Part shown: positions 1-6,978 of the stretch, piece after piece
How positions within the stretch are numbered: position 1 is the stretch's first letter
Layout of the letters: every line of letters begins with the position of its first letter
Source of the DNA: Candidatus Uhrbacteria bacterium
GTDB taxonomy: Bacteria; Patescibacteriota; Patescibacteriia; JACQRZ01
NCBI GenBank assembly: GCA_016206235.1
Contig: JACQRZ010000021.1
Coordinates: forward strand, 1-15,681
DNA: 15,681 bases
Direction: 5' to 3'
Translations under genes and position numbers: made by a program
Notes under the pieces: generated by a model
Database searches by the model: none
Seen by the model: the letters and a program-made list of their open reading frames with translations, nothing else
Told to the model about the DNA's origin: nothing

Positions 1-36
1 AAATAGTATAAAACTCCTAAAAATGTTTAAACTTTT

Positions 37-95
37 GAATTTTATTACTTTGAATTTGTTTCGAATTTCGTCCGCCAGCTGGCGGATTAGAATTT
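37..95. repeat. AT-rich leader with four GAATTT copies
   Basis: The hexamer GAATTT occurs at 37, 52, 63 and 90 in the AT-rich stretch before the first gene. The copies are irregularly spaced and flank the palindrome at 71-86. No convincing -35/-10 pair was found here, so the promoter of the first gene may lie outside the window. Similar AT-rich direct repeats are common between genes in Parcubacteria-like genomes (recalled, not checked). Confidence 0.4.
71..86. repeat. Perfect 16-bp palindrome TCCGCCAG/CTGGCGGA
   Basis: TCCGCCAG is followed directly by its exact reverse complement CTGGCGGA. It is GC-rich inside an AT-rich leader, and no T-run follows, so it is a poor intrinsic terminator. 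The same TCCGCC...GGCGGA core recurs at 12322-12336, which points to a dispersed palindromic repeat family rather than a site specific to this gene. A protein-binding site is the alternative. Confidence 0.65.
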
Positions 96-116
96 AGAAT
101 GTAACATATTGTATAT

Positions 117-395
117 ATGGGAATGTTAGATAAATTGAAAGACATGGCCGAAATGCGAAAGTCGGCAAAAGAACTTCAAAGCGTGCTCGGTAAAGAAACG
201 GTGAGCGGAGCATCCTCAAACGGATCGGTAAAAGTGGTTCTCGATGGCAATCAAAATGTTGTCAGCGTTCAGATCGCAGATTCGGCACTTGCTAATAAAG
301 AACTTCTCGAACGTTCGACAAAAGAAGCATTTTCTCGCGCGCTTGATGCATTGAAAAAGCTCATGGTCTCCAAATTCTCGAGTTATATGAAATAG
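117..395 (+). CDS. YbaB/EbfC-family nucleoid-associated protein
   Basis: A 92-residue protein of the YbaB/EbfC family, small dimeric DNA-binding proteins associated with the nucleoid. The N-terminal helix (about residues 1-25) is rich in Met, Lys and Glu. It is followed by the family's three-strand core, with VKVVLDGNQNVVSVQI around residues 38-53, then a long C-terminal helix with the typical EAFSRALDALKK pattern. It is slightly shorter than the usual 100-110 residues. The ATG at 117 keeps the MGML start; an in-frame ATG at 123 is a minor alternative. No clear ribosome-binding site is seen. In many bacteria ybaB sits between dnaX and recR; here it precedes mreD and mrdA, and what lies upstream is outside the window. 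The family call is confident; the DNA-binding role comes from the family. Confidence 0.88.
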   Translation: MGMLDKLKDMAEMRKSAKELQSVLGKETVSGASSNGSVKVVLDGNQNVVSVQIADSALANKELLERSTKEAFSRALDALKKLMVSKFSSYMK

Positions 396-401
396 TTGAG
401 T

Positions 402-425
402 AGCCCGTAATCAGTAAGCCGTAAT
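402..425. repeat. Short direct repeat CCGTAAT before mreD
   Basis: CCGTAAT occurs at 405-411 and again at 419-425, 14 bases apart, with the second copy running into the ATG at 424. It fills most of the 28-base gap between the YbaB gene and mreD and leaves no room for a Shine-Dalgarno sequence. Related CCGTAA strings occur near gene junctions at 5644 and 7881, but also inside lysS near 4475, so chance cannot be excluded. Confidence 0.4.
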
Positions 426-909
426 GCGTACATGTATGATTGAGTTTGTTCGATTTGGTTTTGGATTGTTACTTGTGCCGATTTCTCTGGTTTATTTTCG
501 TTTAGGCGATCCGCTACTCATCTATATTGTCGTTGGCGGTTTTTTTTCTGGCTCGATACAGCGAATGGTCGCATCAATTTTTTTCTTCGGCATCGTATTG
601 GATCTTTTCACGCCGTATTTCGGATACCACCTCATTACATATACAAGCGTCTACCTTTTGACTGTGTATGTCGCACAGCACTTACTAACGACGAAATCGT
701 TGGTATCTCTACTTATCATGGTACTTGTTGCCACGCTGATTGCCGCGATTTTTTCTATAGCTATTATGGCATTGTACTCGCTTGGGGGAATCGGAGGATA
801 TTTATTTGATTTTTTGTACACACTCAAACAACTTGCGCTTACCGCCGTTATTAATGTATCTCTTGCACTTCTGTATTATATGTACACGCGCAAGACTTCA
901 TTTTCATAG
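424..909 (+). CDS. mreD: MreD-like rod-shape membrane protein
   Basis: A 161-residue, almost wholly hydrophobic protein with about five membrane helices (roughly residues 8-26, 30-45, 47-62, 70-84 and 94-119, with a last one at 133-153). The segment FFGIVLDLFTPYFGYHLITY (about 53-72) matches the G-x-x-x-D-L pattern typical of MreD, whose family averages about 160-170 residues. MreD is part of the elongasome that guides lateral wall synthesis. The strongest support is context: its stop is followed one base later by the PBP2 start, the classical mreD-mrdA order. mreB and mreC are not in the window. An in-frame ATG at 436 is an alternative start. MreD sequences diverge quickly, so the assignment rests on topology, one motif and gene order. 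Confidence 0.65.
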   Translation: MRTCMIEFVRFGFGLLLVPISLVYFRLGDPLLIYIVVGGFFSGSIQRMVASIFFFGIVLDLFTPYFGYHLITYTSVYLLTVYVAQHLLTTKSLVSLLIMVLVATLIAAIFSIAIMALYSLGGIGGYLFDFLYTLKQLALTAVINVSLALLYYMYTRKTSFS

Positions 910-910
910 T

Positions 911-2836
911 ATGCCTCGACCAAAACCTCTTCCGTTGTTGCCGCAGTTTGACGACACCATTGCCGTTAGAAATATTAAAAAGAAAGACTGGGTTGAGTCA
1001 TCATTTGCCGAAAACGGCACAGGAGATAACGATTTTTTAGGAGTATCGATACAACCGCAAAAAATTACAATCCTTTTTTTGATCGTATGTTGTACCTGCA
1101 CGCTCTTTTTTATTCGCAGCGGATATCTTCAAGTAGTGCATGGTCAGGTATTTGCACATTTGGCAGAAAAAAACTCAGTAAAAATTCGAGTGCTTCCTGC
1201 GCGTAGAGGGGTTATCTATGATCGATCACGCAAGCTGCTTACCCACAACATTCCAAACTTCATTCTTCAGGTAGTGCCAAGCGAATTGCCGCGCAATCAG
1301 GAAGAGCGGTCAGCAATAGTTCGAACATTGAGCGAACTCACAAAAAAGAGCACGGACGAACTAGAAAAAATTTTTCACGAAGGCACGGGATACCAGCCAG
1401 TGAGTGTTTTGGATACGATTGATTATGCAGCATCACTTCAGATGCATGTTGCTATTGCTGAAATGACGGGCGTTTCACTTCTTGAAGCGCCACAGAGGCG
1501 ATACAATACGGCCGATACGCACAGTCTTTCTCACGTTCTTGGATATATGGGCAAGGTACATAAAGATGATCTTGTTTCTGGAACCGACTATCGCCTTACA
1601 GATACCATTGGCAAAGAAGGTATTGAAGTAACGTATGAAAAGCTCCTTCGAGGCACGAGCGGAGAACAAGAAGTGGAGGTAGATGCCTTGGGTGCAGAAA
1701 AAGGCGTGCTTTCCGAACAGAAGCCGATCCACGGTTCTGATCTTGTCCTTACCATTGATAAAGATCTTCAAATAAAAGCGGAGCAAGCATTGAAAAATGT
1801 ACTCATGAAAGCACGCAAAAAGGCCGGTGTTGTGATTGTCACCAATCCTACCAATGGCGACATGTTAGCAAGCGTGAGTTTGCCATCCTACGACAATAAT
1901 ATGTTTGCCCGAGGGATTACTCCTGATGAGTACAAGAAACTTGTCAGCGATACAGAAAGCCCACTGTTTCATCGGGCGCTTTCTGGCGAGTACCCTTCCG
2001 GCTCAACAATGAAGCCGATCGTTGCAAGTGCTGGCTTGCAGGAAAAAGTGATCAGTGAAAAAACTCGCATTATGAGCAATGGAGGCATCCGTTATGGCCA
2101 ATGGTATTTTCCTGATTGGAAAGCTGGAGGCCATGGCTGGACAACAGTTACCAAAGCACTAGCGGAGTCAGTGAATACTTTTTTTTATACCATTGGCGGA
2201 GGTACGGAACAATTCCAAGGACTTGGCGTTCATCGTCTTATCTCATACTTTAAAAAGTTCGGGCTTGGAGAGAAAACAGGCATTGACGCGCAAAATGAAC
2301 GTGAAGGTTTTGTCCCAACACCAGATTGGAAGAAAGAAAAAAAAGGCGAGTCGTGGTATATTGGCGACACCTATCATATATCAATCGGACAGGGTGATAT
2401 CTTAGTAACGCCATTGCAAATTAATACATTTACTTCCTACTTCGCAAATTCTGGCACTAATTATGTACCGCATTTCATATCACGTATTCTACCTCCAGTA
2501 GGCGACGAACAAAAGGTTGACCTCCGGGTGTATCGCAAGGACATTATTGAAAGACGGGTCGTAGATATTGTGCGCAACGGTATGCGCGCAGGCGTTACTA
2601 CAGGAAGTGCAAAAAGATTGAGTCTCCTTGGTGTGTCTGCGGCGGGAAAAACAGGCACGGCACAATGGGGAGTGAATAAGCAACCGCACGCTTGGTTTAC
2701 CGGATGGGCGCCGTTTGATAATCCACAGTTGGCTCTTACCGTTCTTGTTGAAGAGGGAGAAGAGGGAAGTCGAACCGCGGTGCCAGTTGCATATGAAATA
2801 CTTCAATGGTACTTTGCGAGAAATGCTAAGCCCTAA
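911..2836 (+). CDS. mrdA: Penicillin-binding protein 2 (peptidoglycan transpeptidase)
   Basis: A 641-residue class B penicillin-binding protein that cross-links peptidoglycan during elongation. A basic cytoplasmic tail of about 50 residues precedes one membrane helix (51-68). The dimerisation domain follows, with the typical RRGVIYDRSRKLL segment. All three transpeptidase motifs are present: STMK with catalytic Ser365 and Lys368, SVN at 420-422, and KTGT starting at Lys580. ATG 911 is chosen because it sits one base after the mreD stop. The frame stays open upstream to an ATG at 782, but that extension would overlap mreD and has no PBP character. The domain order and MreD linkage favour PBP2 over the division enzyme PBP3/FtsI. 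An intact transpeptidase implies that this cell makes a cross-linked wall. Confidence 0.92.
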   Translation: MPRPKPLPLLPQFDDTIAVRNIKKKDWVESSFAENGTGDNDFLGVSIQPQKITILFLIVCCTCTLFFIRSGYLQVVHGQVFAHLAEKNSVKIRVLPARRGVIYDRSRKLLTHNIPNFILQVVPSELPRNQEERSAIVRTLSELTKKSTDELEKIFHEGTGYQPVSVLDTIDYAASLQMHVAIAEMTGVSLLEAPQRRYNTADTHSLSHVLGYMGKVHKDDLVSGTDYRLTDTIGKEGIEVTYEKLLRGTSGEQEVEVDALGAEKGVLSEQKPIHGSDLVLTIDKDLQIKAEQALKNVLMKARKKAGVVIVTNPTNGDMLASVSLPSYDNNMFARGITPDEYKKLVSDTESPLFHRALSGEYPSGSTMKPIVASAGLQEKVISEKTRIMSNGGIRYGQWYFPDWKAGGHGWTTVTKALAESVNTFFYTIGGGTEQFQGLGVHRLISYFKKFGLGEKTGIDAQNEREGFVPTPDWKKEKKGESWYIGDTYHISIGQGDILVTPLQINTFTSYFANSGTNYVPHFISRILPPVGDEQKVDLRVYRKDIIERRVVDIVRNGMRAGVTTGSAKRLSLLGVSAAGKTGTAQWGVNKQPHAWFTGWAPFDNPQLALTVLVEEGEEGSRTAVPVAYEILQWYFARNAKP

Positions 2837-2869
2837 ACTCTCATTTCTACTTACGTTCCAACTTGATTA

Positions 2870-2899
2870 TTGACAAAGGCTGCTGCCATGATGTATACT
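2870..2899 (+). promoter_or_regulatory. Sigma70-type promoter of greA
   Basis: A perfect -35 TTGACA at 2870-2875 is followed after 18 bases by TATACT at 2894-2899 (five of six matches to TATAAT). Transcription should start near 2906, leaving a leader of about 25 bases before the greA ATG at 2932. This is the best promoter in the window and separates greA from the mreD-mrdA unit. Confidence 0.75.
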
Positions 2900-2931
2900 A
2901 GCGATGACTTTTATATGTATCCTCAAAGAAC

Positions 2932-3393
2932 ATGCCGCATTATTTAACGAAAGAAGGACTCGATAAACTAAAAACTGATCTTCATCATTTGAAAACAGTT
3001 GTCCGAAAGGAAGTGATTGAGCGTATTGCAGCGGCAAAGGAGCTCGGCGATCTTAAAGAAAATGCCGAGTATGCCGAGGCCAAAGACGAACAAGCCCTGC
3101 TCGAGTCAAAAATTTTGGAGTATGAAAACGCGCTTAAAGAAGCAGTGCTCATCAACGAAGAACATGGCGGTAAGCAGACTCATGTTTCTGTCGGTTCGCG
3201 AGTTACTGTTACTCTGAATGGCAAGGAGTATGAGTATCTCATTGTGGGAAGTGAGGAAGCCGATCCTGTGCAGTTTCGTATCTCGCATGAGTCACCTTTA
3301 GGTAAGGCGTTTTTGGGAAAGAAAGTAGGGGATTCGGTTGTTGTGAAGGCTCCAAAAGGAGAATTTACGTATACGATTTCTTCTATCGCATAG
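2932..3393 (+). CDS. greA: Transcription elongation factor GreA
   Basis: A 153-residue GreA, close to the usual 158. GreA enters the secondary channel of RNA polymerase and stimulates cleavage of backtracked transcripts. Residues 1-75 form the antiparallel coiled coil with the hallmark ELGDLKENAEY at its tip, including the acidic residues that act at the polymerase active site. Residues from about 80 form the FKBP-like domain, with VSVGSRVTV and the conserved SPLGKAFLGKKVGD segment. The start MPHYLTKEGLDKL matches the family N-terminus. It has its own promoter at 2870-2899 and a terminator directly downstream, so it is probably a monocistronic unit. Confidence 0.96.
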   Translation: MPHYLTKEGLDKLKTDLHHLKTVVRKEVIERIAAAKELGDLKENAEYAEAKDEQALLESKILEYENALKEAVLINEEHGGKQTHVSVGSRVTVTLNGKEYEYLIVGSEEADPVQFRISHESPLGKAFLGKKVGDSVVVKAPKGEFTYTISSIA

Positions 3394-3415
3394 ACTATTG
3401 ATAGATAGTACATGC

Positions 3416-3440
3416 AAACGGCCTACCGCGGCCGTTTTTT
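3416..3440 (+). terminator. Intrinsic terminator after greA
   Basis: AAACGGCC at 3416-3423 pairs perfectly with GGCCGTTT at 3430-3437 around a six-base loop, and six T's end the element at 3440. It begins 22 bases after the greA stop. The GC-rich stem and T-run make it a convincing Rho-independent terminator. Confidence 0.9.
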
Positions 3441-3450
3441 GTATTAACAA

Positions 3451-3585
3451 ATGTCATTACAGTAGTTGACAGAAGAGCTTGCCTCTGATGCACGCAGTCT
3501 CATCGGGACACTGCTCAATACGACAGTCACTGCCCTTGAGGCAAAAGTTGGCCCTGGGCGAGTGCATGGCAATCTGAATTTCTAA
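3451..3585 (+). other. Possible small ORF with an in-frame amber codon
   Basis: From ATG 3451 the frame reads MSLQ, then TAG at 3463-3465, then 39 open codons from TTG 3466 to TAA at 3583-3585. The second part reads as an amphipathic helix (LTEELASDARSLIGTLLNT) ending in GPGRVHGNLNF. One base change from CAG to TAG would explain the break. No Shine-Dalgarno sequence precedes either start. I do not recognise the peptide. It could be a small gene started at TTG, a freshly broken gene, or coincidental openness in an RNA-forming region. TAG ends several normal genes here, so general readthrough is unlikely. Confidence 0.3.
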
Positions 3586-3617
3586 ACGAATTAAGACCCC
3601 CTTTTGAGGTGGTCTTT
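3470..3617 (+). ncRNA. Candidate structured RNA between two terminator-like hairpins
   Basis: TTGCC (3479-3483) and ATGCAC (3488-3493), split by a four-base bulge, are complementary to GGCAA (3568-3572) and GTGCAT (3562-3567), giving an 11-pair closing stem. Inside, GCAGT (3494-3498) can pair with ACTGC (3510-3514). A competing pairing, TTGCCTC 3479-3485 with GAGGCAA 3538-3544, uses the same 5' strand, so two folds are possible. A terminator-like hairpin follows at 3593-3616. I do not recognise SRP RNA, tmRNA, RNase P or a known riboswitch core, and no clear promoter was found. The region overlaps the possible small ORF. Confidence 0.25.
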
Positions 3618-3622
3618 CATTT
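3593..3622 (+). terminator. Terminator-like hairpin upstream of lysS
   Basis: AAGACC at 3593-3598 pairs with GGTCTT at 3611-3616, with inner CC/GG pairs possible around a TTTT loop. The tail TTTCATTT is only moderately T-rich. It lies before the lysS promoter, so it would close whatever is transcribed from 3441-3592, or act as a backup for the greA terminator. It is unlikely to be an attenuator for lysS, because the predicted lysS transcript starts downstream. Confidence 0.5.
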
Positions 3623-3678
3623 CAAAAAAATATAAAAAATCAAAGTGTTGTTATGGTGTCAATAGTTAGTGAGGGGCT

Positions 3679-3707
3679 TTGACGATACTGAAAATATTTT
3701 GTAAGAT
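3679..3707 (+). promoter_or_regulatory. Candidate promoter of the lysS operon
   Basis: TTGACG at 3679-3684 (five of six matches to the -35 consensus) is separated by 17 bases from TAAGAT at 3702-3707 (four of six). Transcription would start near 3714, about 22 bases before ATG 3736. The same TTG could be read as a start codon of a longer lysS frame, but promoter use explains it better. Confidence 0.5.
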
Positions 3708-3735
3708 TACGACATACGTACATGATATCGACTTT

Positions 3736-5220
3736 ATGGAGTTTAATGACGAACGTGATGTTCGAATAAAAAAAAGGGACGCATTAGTAAAGAAAGGACT
3801 TAATCCTTATCCAAGCATTGTTCAACGTACCCACACGTGCAGGGAGTGTTTTGACCAATTTGAAACGTTATCGACAGAAAAAAAAGAGGTTGTTGTTGCG
3901 GGTCGTGTTCGTAGCATACGTCGGCACGGTGGTTCAACCTTTGTTGTACTCGAGGATGAGAGCGAGCGTCTCCAGCTTTTTATTCGCAAGGATGAAGTTG
4001 GTGATGAGCAGTACGCAGTGTTAAAAGATCTCATTGATATGGGCGATTTCCTGGAAGGCGCTGGAGCTCTCTTTCTCACCAAAACGCAAGAAAAAACATT
4101 GCATATCACGAAGTTTCGTATCCTCGCAAAAGCACTTGTGCCACTACCTGATCAGTGGTATGGTCTGCACGATGTTGAAACTCGCTATCGGCACCGGGAG
4201 CTTGATCTTTTGTCTAACCTCGAGAATCGTGAACGATTTAAAGTTCGCTCAAAATTAGTTTCAGCAATGCGTCGTTTTCTCGATGAACGTGATTTTTTGG
4301 AGGTGGAGACGCCAATTTTGCAGCCTATACCAGGTGGTGCGAATGCGCGGCCGTTTAGTACTCATCACAACGCGCTCGATGCAGATTTTTATCTTCGCAT
4401 AGCGCCCGAACTGTATCTCAAGAGACTGATCGTCGGTGGATTTGAGCGCGTGTATGAGATAGGACGACTTTTCCGTAATGAAGGTATTGATCACGCGCAT
4501 AGTCCAGAGTTTACGTCTATGGAGCTCTACTGGGCCTATGTGCCAACACGAGATGCGTTTATCGACTTTCTTGAAGAAATGATGCATGTGATCATTATGC
4601 AATCGATAGGGGCGCTCCGGGTGAATTTTGAAGGAGGGACGATCGATTTTGGATGTGCTTGGAAGAGAGTATCATTTCGTGAGGCCGTCCTTGATGCTAC
4701 CGGCATTGACATCGACAAATACCGTACCGAAGAAGCGCTTGTGGTAGCTGTTAAGAAAAAAAAGCTTGATATCGACTTTAGCAACTGTGTTGGCGTCGGT
4801 GAGCATTATGATCAACTCTTCAAAAAGACCGCGCGGCCCGCAATGAAGCAGCCGACATGGGTGTTTGACTACCCAATTGAGCTGAAACCCCTCACCAAGG
4901 TTGCACCCGATGATCCAACGAAGAGCGCATCGGTGCAATTGATTGTTGAAGGTTTTGAGATTATCAACGCCTACTATCACGAGCTCAATGATCCACTTGA
5001 CCAGCGCAAACGGTTCATGGAGCAGGAGACTTTACGCGCGCATGGAAGCACTGAGGCGCACTATTTGGACAATGACTTTCTTCTCGCACTCGAGTATGGC
5101 ATGCCCCCAACGAGTGGTATGGGCATTGGTATCGATCGACTGGTTTGTCTGTTGACAAATACACCAAATGTGAAGGATGTGATTCTGTTTCCAACGTTAC
5201 GGCTCAAGAGAGATGAGTAG
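3736..5220 (+). CDS. lysS: Lysyl-tRNA synthetase, class II
   Basis: A 494-residue class II LysRS that charges tRNA-Lys in the cytoplasm. Near the N-terminus is the typical RIKKRDALVKKGLNPYP segment, followed by the OB-fold anticodon domain (about 50-145). The catalytic core shows motif 1 around FLEVETPILQPIPGGANARPF, motif 2 around GRLFRNEGI...HSPEFTSMELY, and motif 3 GMGIGIDRL near the C-terminus. The segment FEIINAYYHELNDP corresponds to the family's lysine-site GxEIxNGFSELNDP, with local substitutions. ATG 3736 gives the normal N-terminus. A TTG at 3679 would add 19 residues, but they are unlike LysRS and overlap the predicted promoter. The gene heads a long co-directional series and its end overlaps the next gene by 8 bases. 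Confidence 0.95.
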   Translation: MEFNDERDVRIKKRDALVKKGLNPYPSIVQRTHTCRECFDQFETLSTEKKEVVVAGRVRSIRRHGGSTFVVLEDESERLQLFIRKDEVGDEQYAVLKDLIDMGDFLEGAGALFLTKTQEKTLHITKFRILAKALVPLPDQWYGLHDVETRYRHRELDLLSNLENRERFKVRSKLVSAMRRFLDERDFLEVETPILQPIPGGANARPFSTHHNALDADFYLRIAPELYLKRLIVGGFERVYEIGRLFRNEGIDHAHSPEFTSMELYWAYVPTRDAFIDFLEEMMHVIIMQSIGALRVNFEGGTIDFGCAWKRVSFREAVLDATGIDIDKYRTEEALVVAVKKKKLDIDFSNCVGVGEHYDQLFKKTARPAMKQPTWVFDYPIELKPLTKVAPDDPTKSASVQLIVEGFEIINAYYHELNDPLDQRKRFMEQETLRAHGSTEAHYLDNDFLLALEYGMPPTSGMGIGIDRLVCLLTNTPNVKDVILFPTLRLKRDE

Positions 5221-5677
5221 AAGTATGAATGTGAAGAGTAAAACTGTTTTAGCATTTGGTACGTTTGACGTGCTGCATCCCGGTCACATTACATACCTTG
5301 AACAGGCTCGGAAGAAAGGAGATCGTCTCGCGGTCATTGTTGCACGCGATATAACAGTCAAGAAATTGCGAGGTGAGCTGCCTATTTTTGGCGAAAGAGA
5401 TCGACTGCGTATGGTGGGAGCATTGAAGTGTGTTGACATGGCGTTGCTCGGTGATGCGAGAGATCATATCAAAAGCGTTGAACGCGTGAAGCCCGATGTG
5501 TTGTGTCTTGGATATGACCACCGACTCACAATACAATCGCTGAAAATCGACCTTGCCAAAAGAAATATTCCAATACCTTCGATTGTCCGTTTACGACACT
5601 ACAAAAAAGAAAAATACAAATCATCAATCGTTAAGTCGCATATCCGTAACTCTCATCCGCTAGCCCCTAGAAGCTAG
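5213..5677 (+). CDS. RibL-like FAD synthase / cytidylyltransferase-family protein
   Basis: A 154-residue nucleotidyltransferase of the HxGH superfamily. The nucleotide-binding signature GTFDVLHPGH has its histidines at 22 and 25. The segments VARDITVKKLRG (43-54), RLRMVGALKCVDMALLGD (64-81), KPDVLCLGYD (93-102) and a C-terminal YKSSIVK resemble archaeal RibL FAD synthetases as I recall them (AMP transfer from ATP to FMN). The broader family includes TagD-like glycerol-3-phosphate cytidylyltransferases, so substrate and nucleotide remain inferred. ATG 5213 overlaps the lysS stop by 8 bases; ATG 5225 is an alternative start just after it. The last residues, LAPRS, are encoded by the 14-bp tandem repeat at 5659-5686, so the natural tail may be a by-product of that repeat. 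No riboflavin gene lies nearby. Confidence 0.72.
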   Translation: MSRSMNVKSKTVLAFGTFDVLHPGHITYLEQARKKGDRLAVIVARDITVKKLRGELPIFGERDRLRMVGALKCVDMALLGDARDHIKSVERVKPDVLCLGYDHRLTIQSLKIDLAKRNIPIPSIVRLRHYKKEKYKSSIVKSHIRNSHPLAPRS

Positions 5678-5686
5678 CCCCTAGAA
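5659..5686. repeat. Tandem duplication of a 14-bp unit, GCTAGCCCCTAGAA
   Basis: Two exact adjacent copies of a 14-bp unit (5659-5672 and 5673-5686) are followed by GCT, the start of a third. The repeat supplies the last codons and TAG stop of the RibL-like gene and fills the short gap before serS at 5695. Each unit contains internal CTAG palindromes. Replication slippage would explain it, but the placement at a gene junction resembles other junction repeats in this window. Confidence 0.85.
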
Positions 5687-5694
5687 GCTCATTT

Positions 5695-6957
5695 ATGTTA
5701 GATCTCAAATTCATCAGGGAAAATGCGCAGCTCGTGAAGCAAAACACCGCCAATAGACTGGCACATATTGACGTGGACGCGCTTTTAGGATTTGATACAA
5801 AGCGGCGAGATATAGAAATACGGATCGATGAATTGCGCGCGAAGCGAAATGTTGCGTCAAAAACGAAGCCAACGCCCGAGGTAATTGAAGAGATGAAGAA
5901 GGTCGGCGCCACAATCGATGAGCTCGAAGCTGAACTTTTGCACATAGATGAGGGAATGCGCGATCTGTGGCTTACTGTCCCAAACCTTACCCATCCAGAC
6001 GTCAAGGTGAGTGCGAATGAAGATGATAATCCTGTCTTGGAGACATATTTAGAGCCGACACGATTTGACTTTGAGCCACTCGACCACGTTCAGTTGGCAG
6101 AAAAGCATGATCTTATCGATTTTGAGCGAGCCACTAAAGTCACTGGCGCGAAATTTTTTTATTTAAAAAATGAAGTTGCAATATTGGAGTTTGCTCTTAT
6201 ACACTATGCCTTGTCTGTAGTAATGAAGCACGGGTTTATTCCTTTTACAACACCCGATTTGGCTAAACGAGCGGTTCTGGAAGGCTTGGGTTTTAATCCA
6301 AGAGGTGAGTCGACCCAAGTGTATAATATAGAGCAGAACGATTTGAGTTTGATTGGAACAGCAGAAATCACGTTGGGAGGTTATCATATGGACGAAGTCC
6401 TTGATGAGGCAGACTTGCCAAAGAAATATGTTGCTGTGTCGCACTGCTTTCGAACCGAGGCAGGAGCGTATTCAAAGTTTGCCAAAGGCGTTTTCCGAGT
6501 GCATCAGTTTACCAAAATAGAAATGTTTCAGTATACAATGCCGCAAGATAGTGAGTCAGCGCATCGTGAATTGCTGGCAATTGAGAAGGAGCTCTTTCAA
6601 GGTTTGTGCATTCCATTTCGCGTGATTGACCACTGCACCGCTGATCTTGGCACGCCTTCATATCGTACGTATGATCTGGAAGGCTGGATGCCGGGCAAGC
6701 CGAATAAGGAGGGAGGACTTGGTGATTGGGCTGAGATTACCTCGACATCGAATTGTACTGATTTTCAGTCGCGCGGACTGAATATCAAGTACCGAACGCA
6801 TGGCGGTAGGAAGGAATATGTACACACATTGAACGGGACGGCTATTGCAACGAGTCGAGCGATCATTGCATTGTTAGAAAATTATCAGCAGAAAGACGGA
6901 AGTATACGCATTCCAGAAGTACTCAAACCCTATTGCGGATTTGATGTCATTTCATAG
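5695..6957 (+). CDS. serS: Seryl-tRNA synthetase
   Basis: A 420-residue bacterial-type SerRS, normal length, charging tRNA-Ser (and tRNA-Sec where present). Residues 1-105 form the long antiparallel coiled-coil arm that grips the tRNA variable arm, starting with the standard MLDLKFIREN. The catalytic core carries IGTAEITL (usually TAEVPL), motif 2 with FRTEAGAYSKFAKGVFRVHQF (Arg253), the TSNCTDFQSRGLNIKYR segment, and motif 3 NGTAIATSRAIIALLENYQ (Arg388). The start is clear from the family. It follows the RibL-like gene by 17 bases, within the 14-bp repeat zone, and has no strong Shine-Dalgarno sequence. With lysS it gives this operon two tRNA-charging enzymes. Confidence 0.96.
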   Translation: MLDLKFIRENAQLVKQNTANRLAHIDVDALLGFDTKRRDIEIRIDELRAKRNVASKTKPTPEVIEEMKKVGATIDELEAELLHIDEGMRDLWLTVPNLTHPDVKVSANEDDNPVLETYLEPTRFDFEPLDHVQLAEKHDLIDFERATKVTGAKFFYLKNEVAILEFALIHYALSVVMKHGFIPFTTPDLAKRAVLEGLGFNPRGESTQVYNIEQNDLSLIGTAEITLGGYHMDEVLDEADLPKKYVAVSHCFRTEAGAYSKFAKGVFRVHQFTKIEMFQYTMPQDSESAHRELLAIEKELFQGLCIPFRVIDHCTADLGTPSYRTYDLEGWMPGKPNKEGGLGDWAEITSTSNCTDFQSRGLNIKYRTHGGRKEYVHTLNGTAIATSRAIIALLENYQQKDGSIRIPEVLKPYCGFDVIS

Positions 6958-6978
6958 CGTAGCTTCCATACTATACTC

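Noticed and set aside
782..910. N-terminal extension of PBP2 from ATG 782
   Set aside because: It overlaps mreD by about 130 bases and encodes a Cys/His/Leu-rich stretch unlike any PBP; ATG 911 directly after the mreD stop is better.
3463..3465. Amber codon as a sign of a reassigned genetic code
   Set aside because: TAG ends several well-supported genes (YbaB, mreD, greA, lysS, serS) and TGA ends ftsQ and the first glycosyltransferase, so the code looks standard.
3466..3494. TTGACA at 3466-3471 as a promoter -35
   Set aside because: It is a perfect hexamer, but no -10-like sequence occurs 16-18 bases downstream.
6972..6977. TATACT just before the ftsQ ATG as a promoter -10
   Set aside because: Transcription would start inside the gene, after the chosen ATG, and no -35 is present at the right distance.
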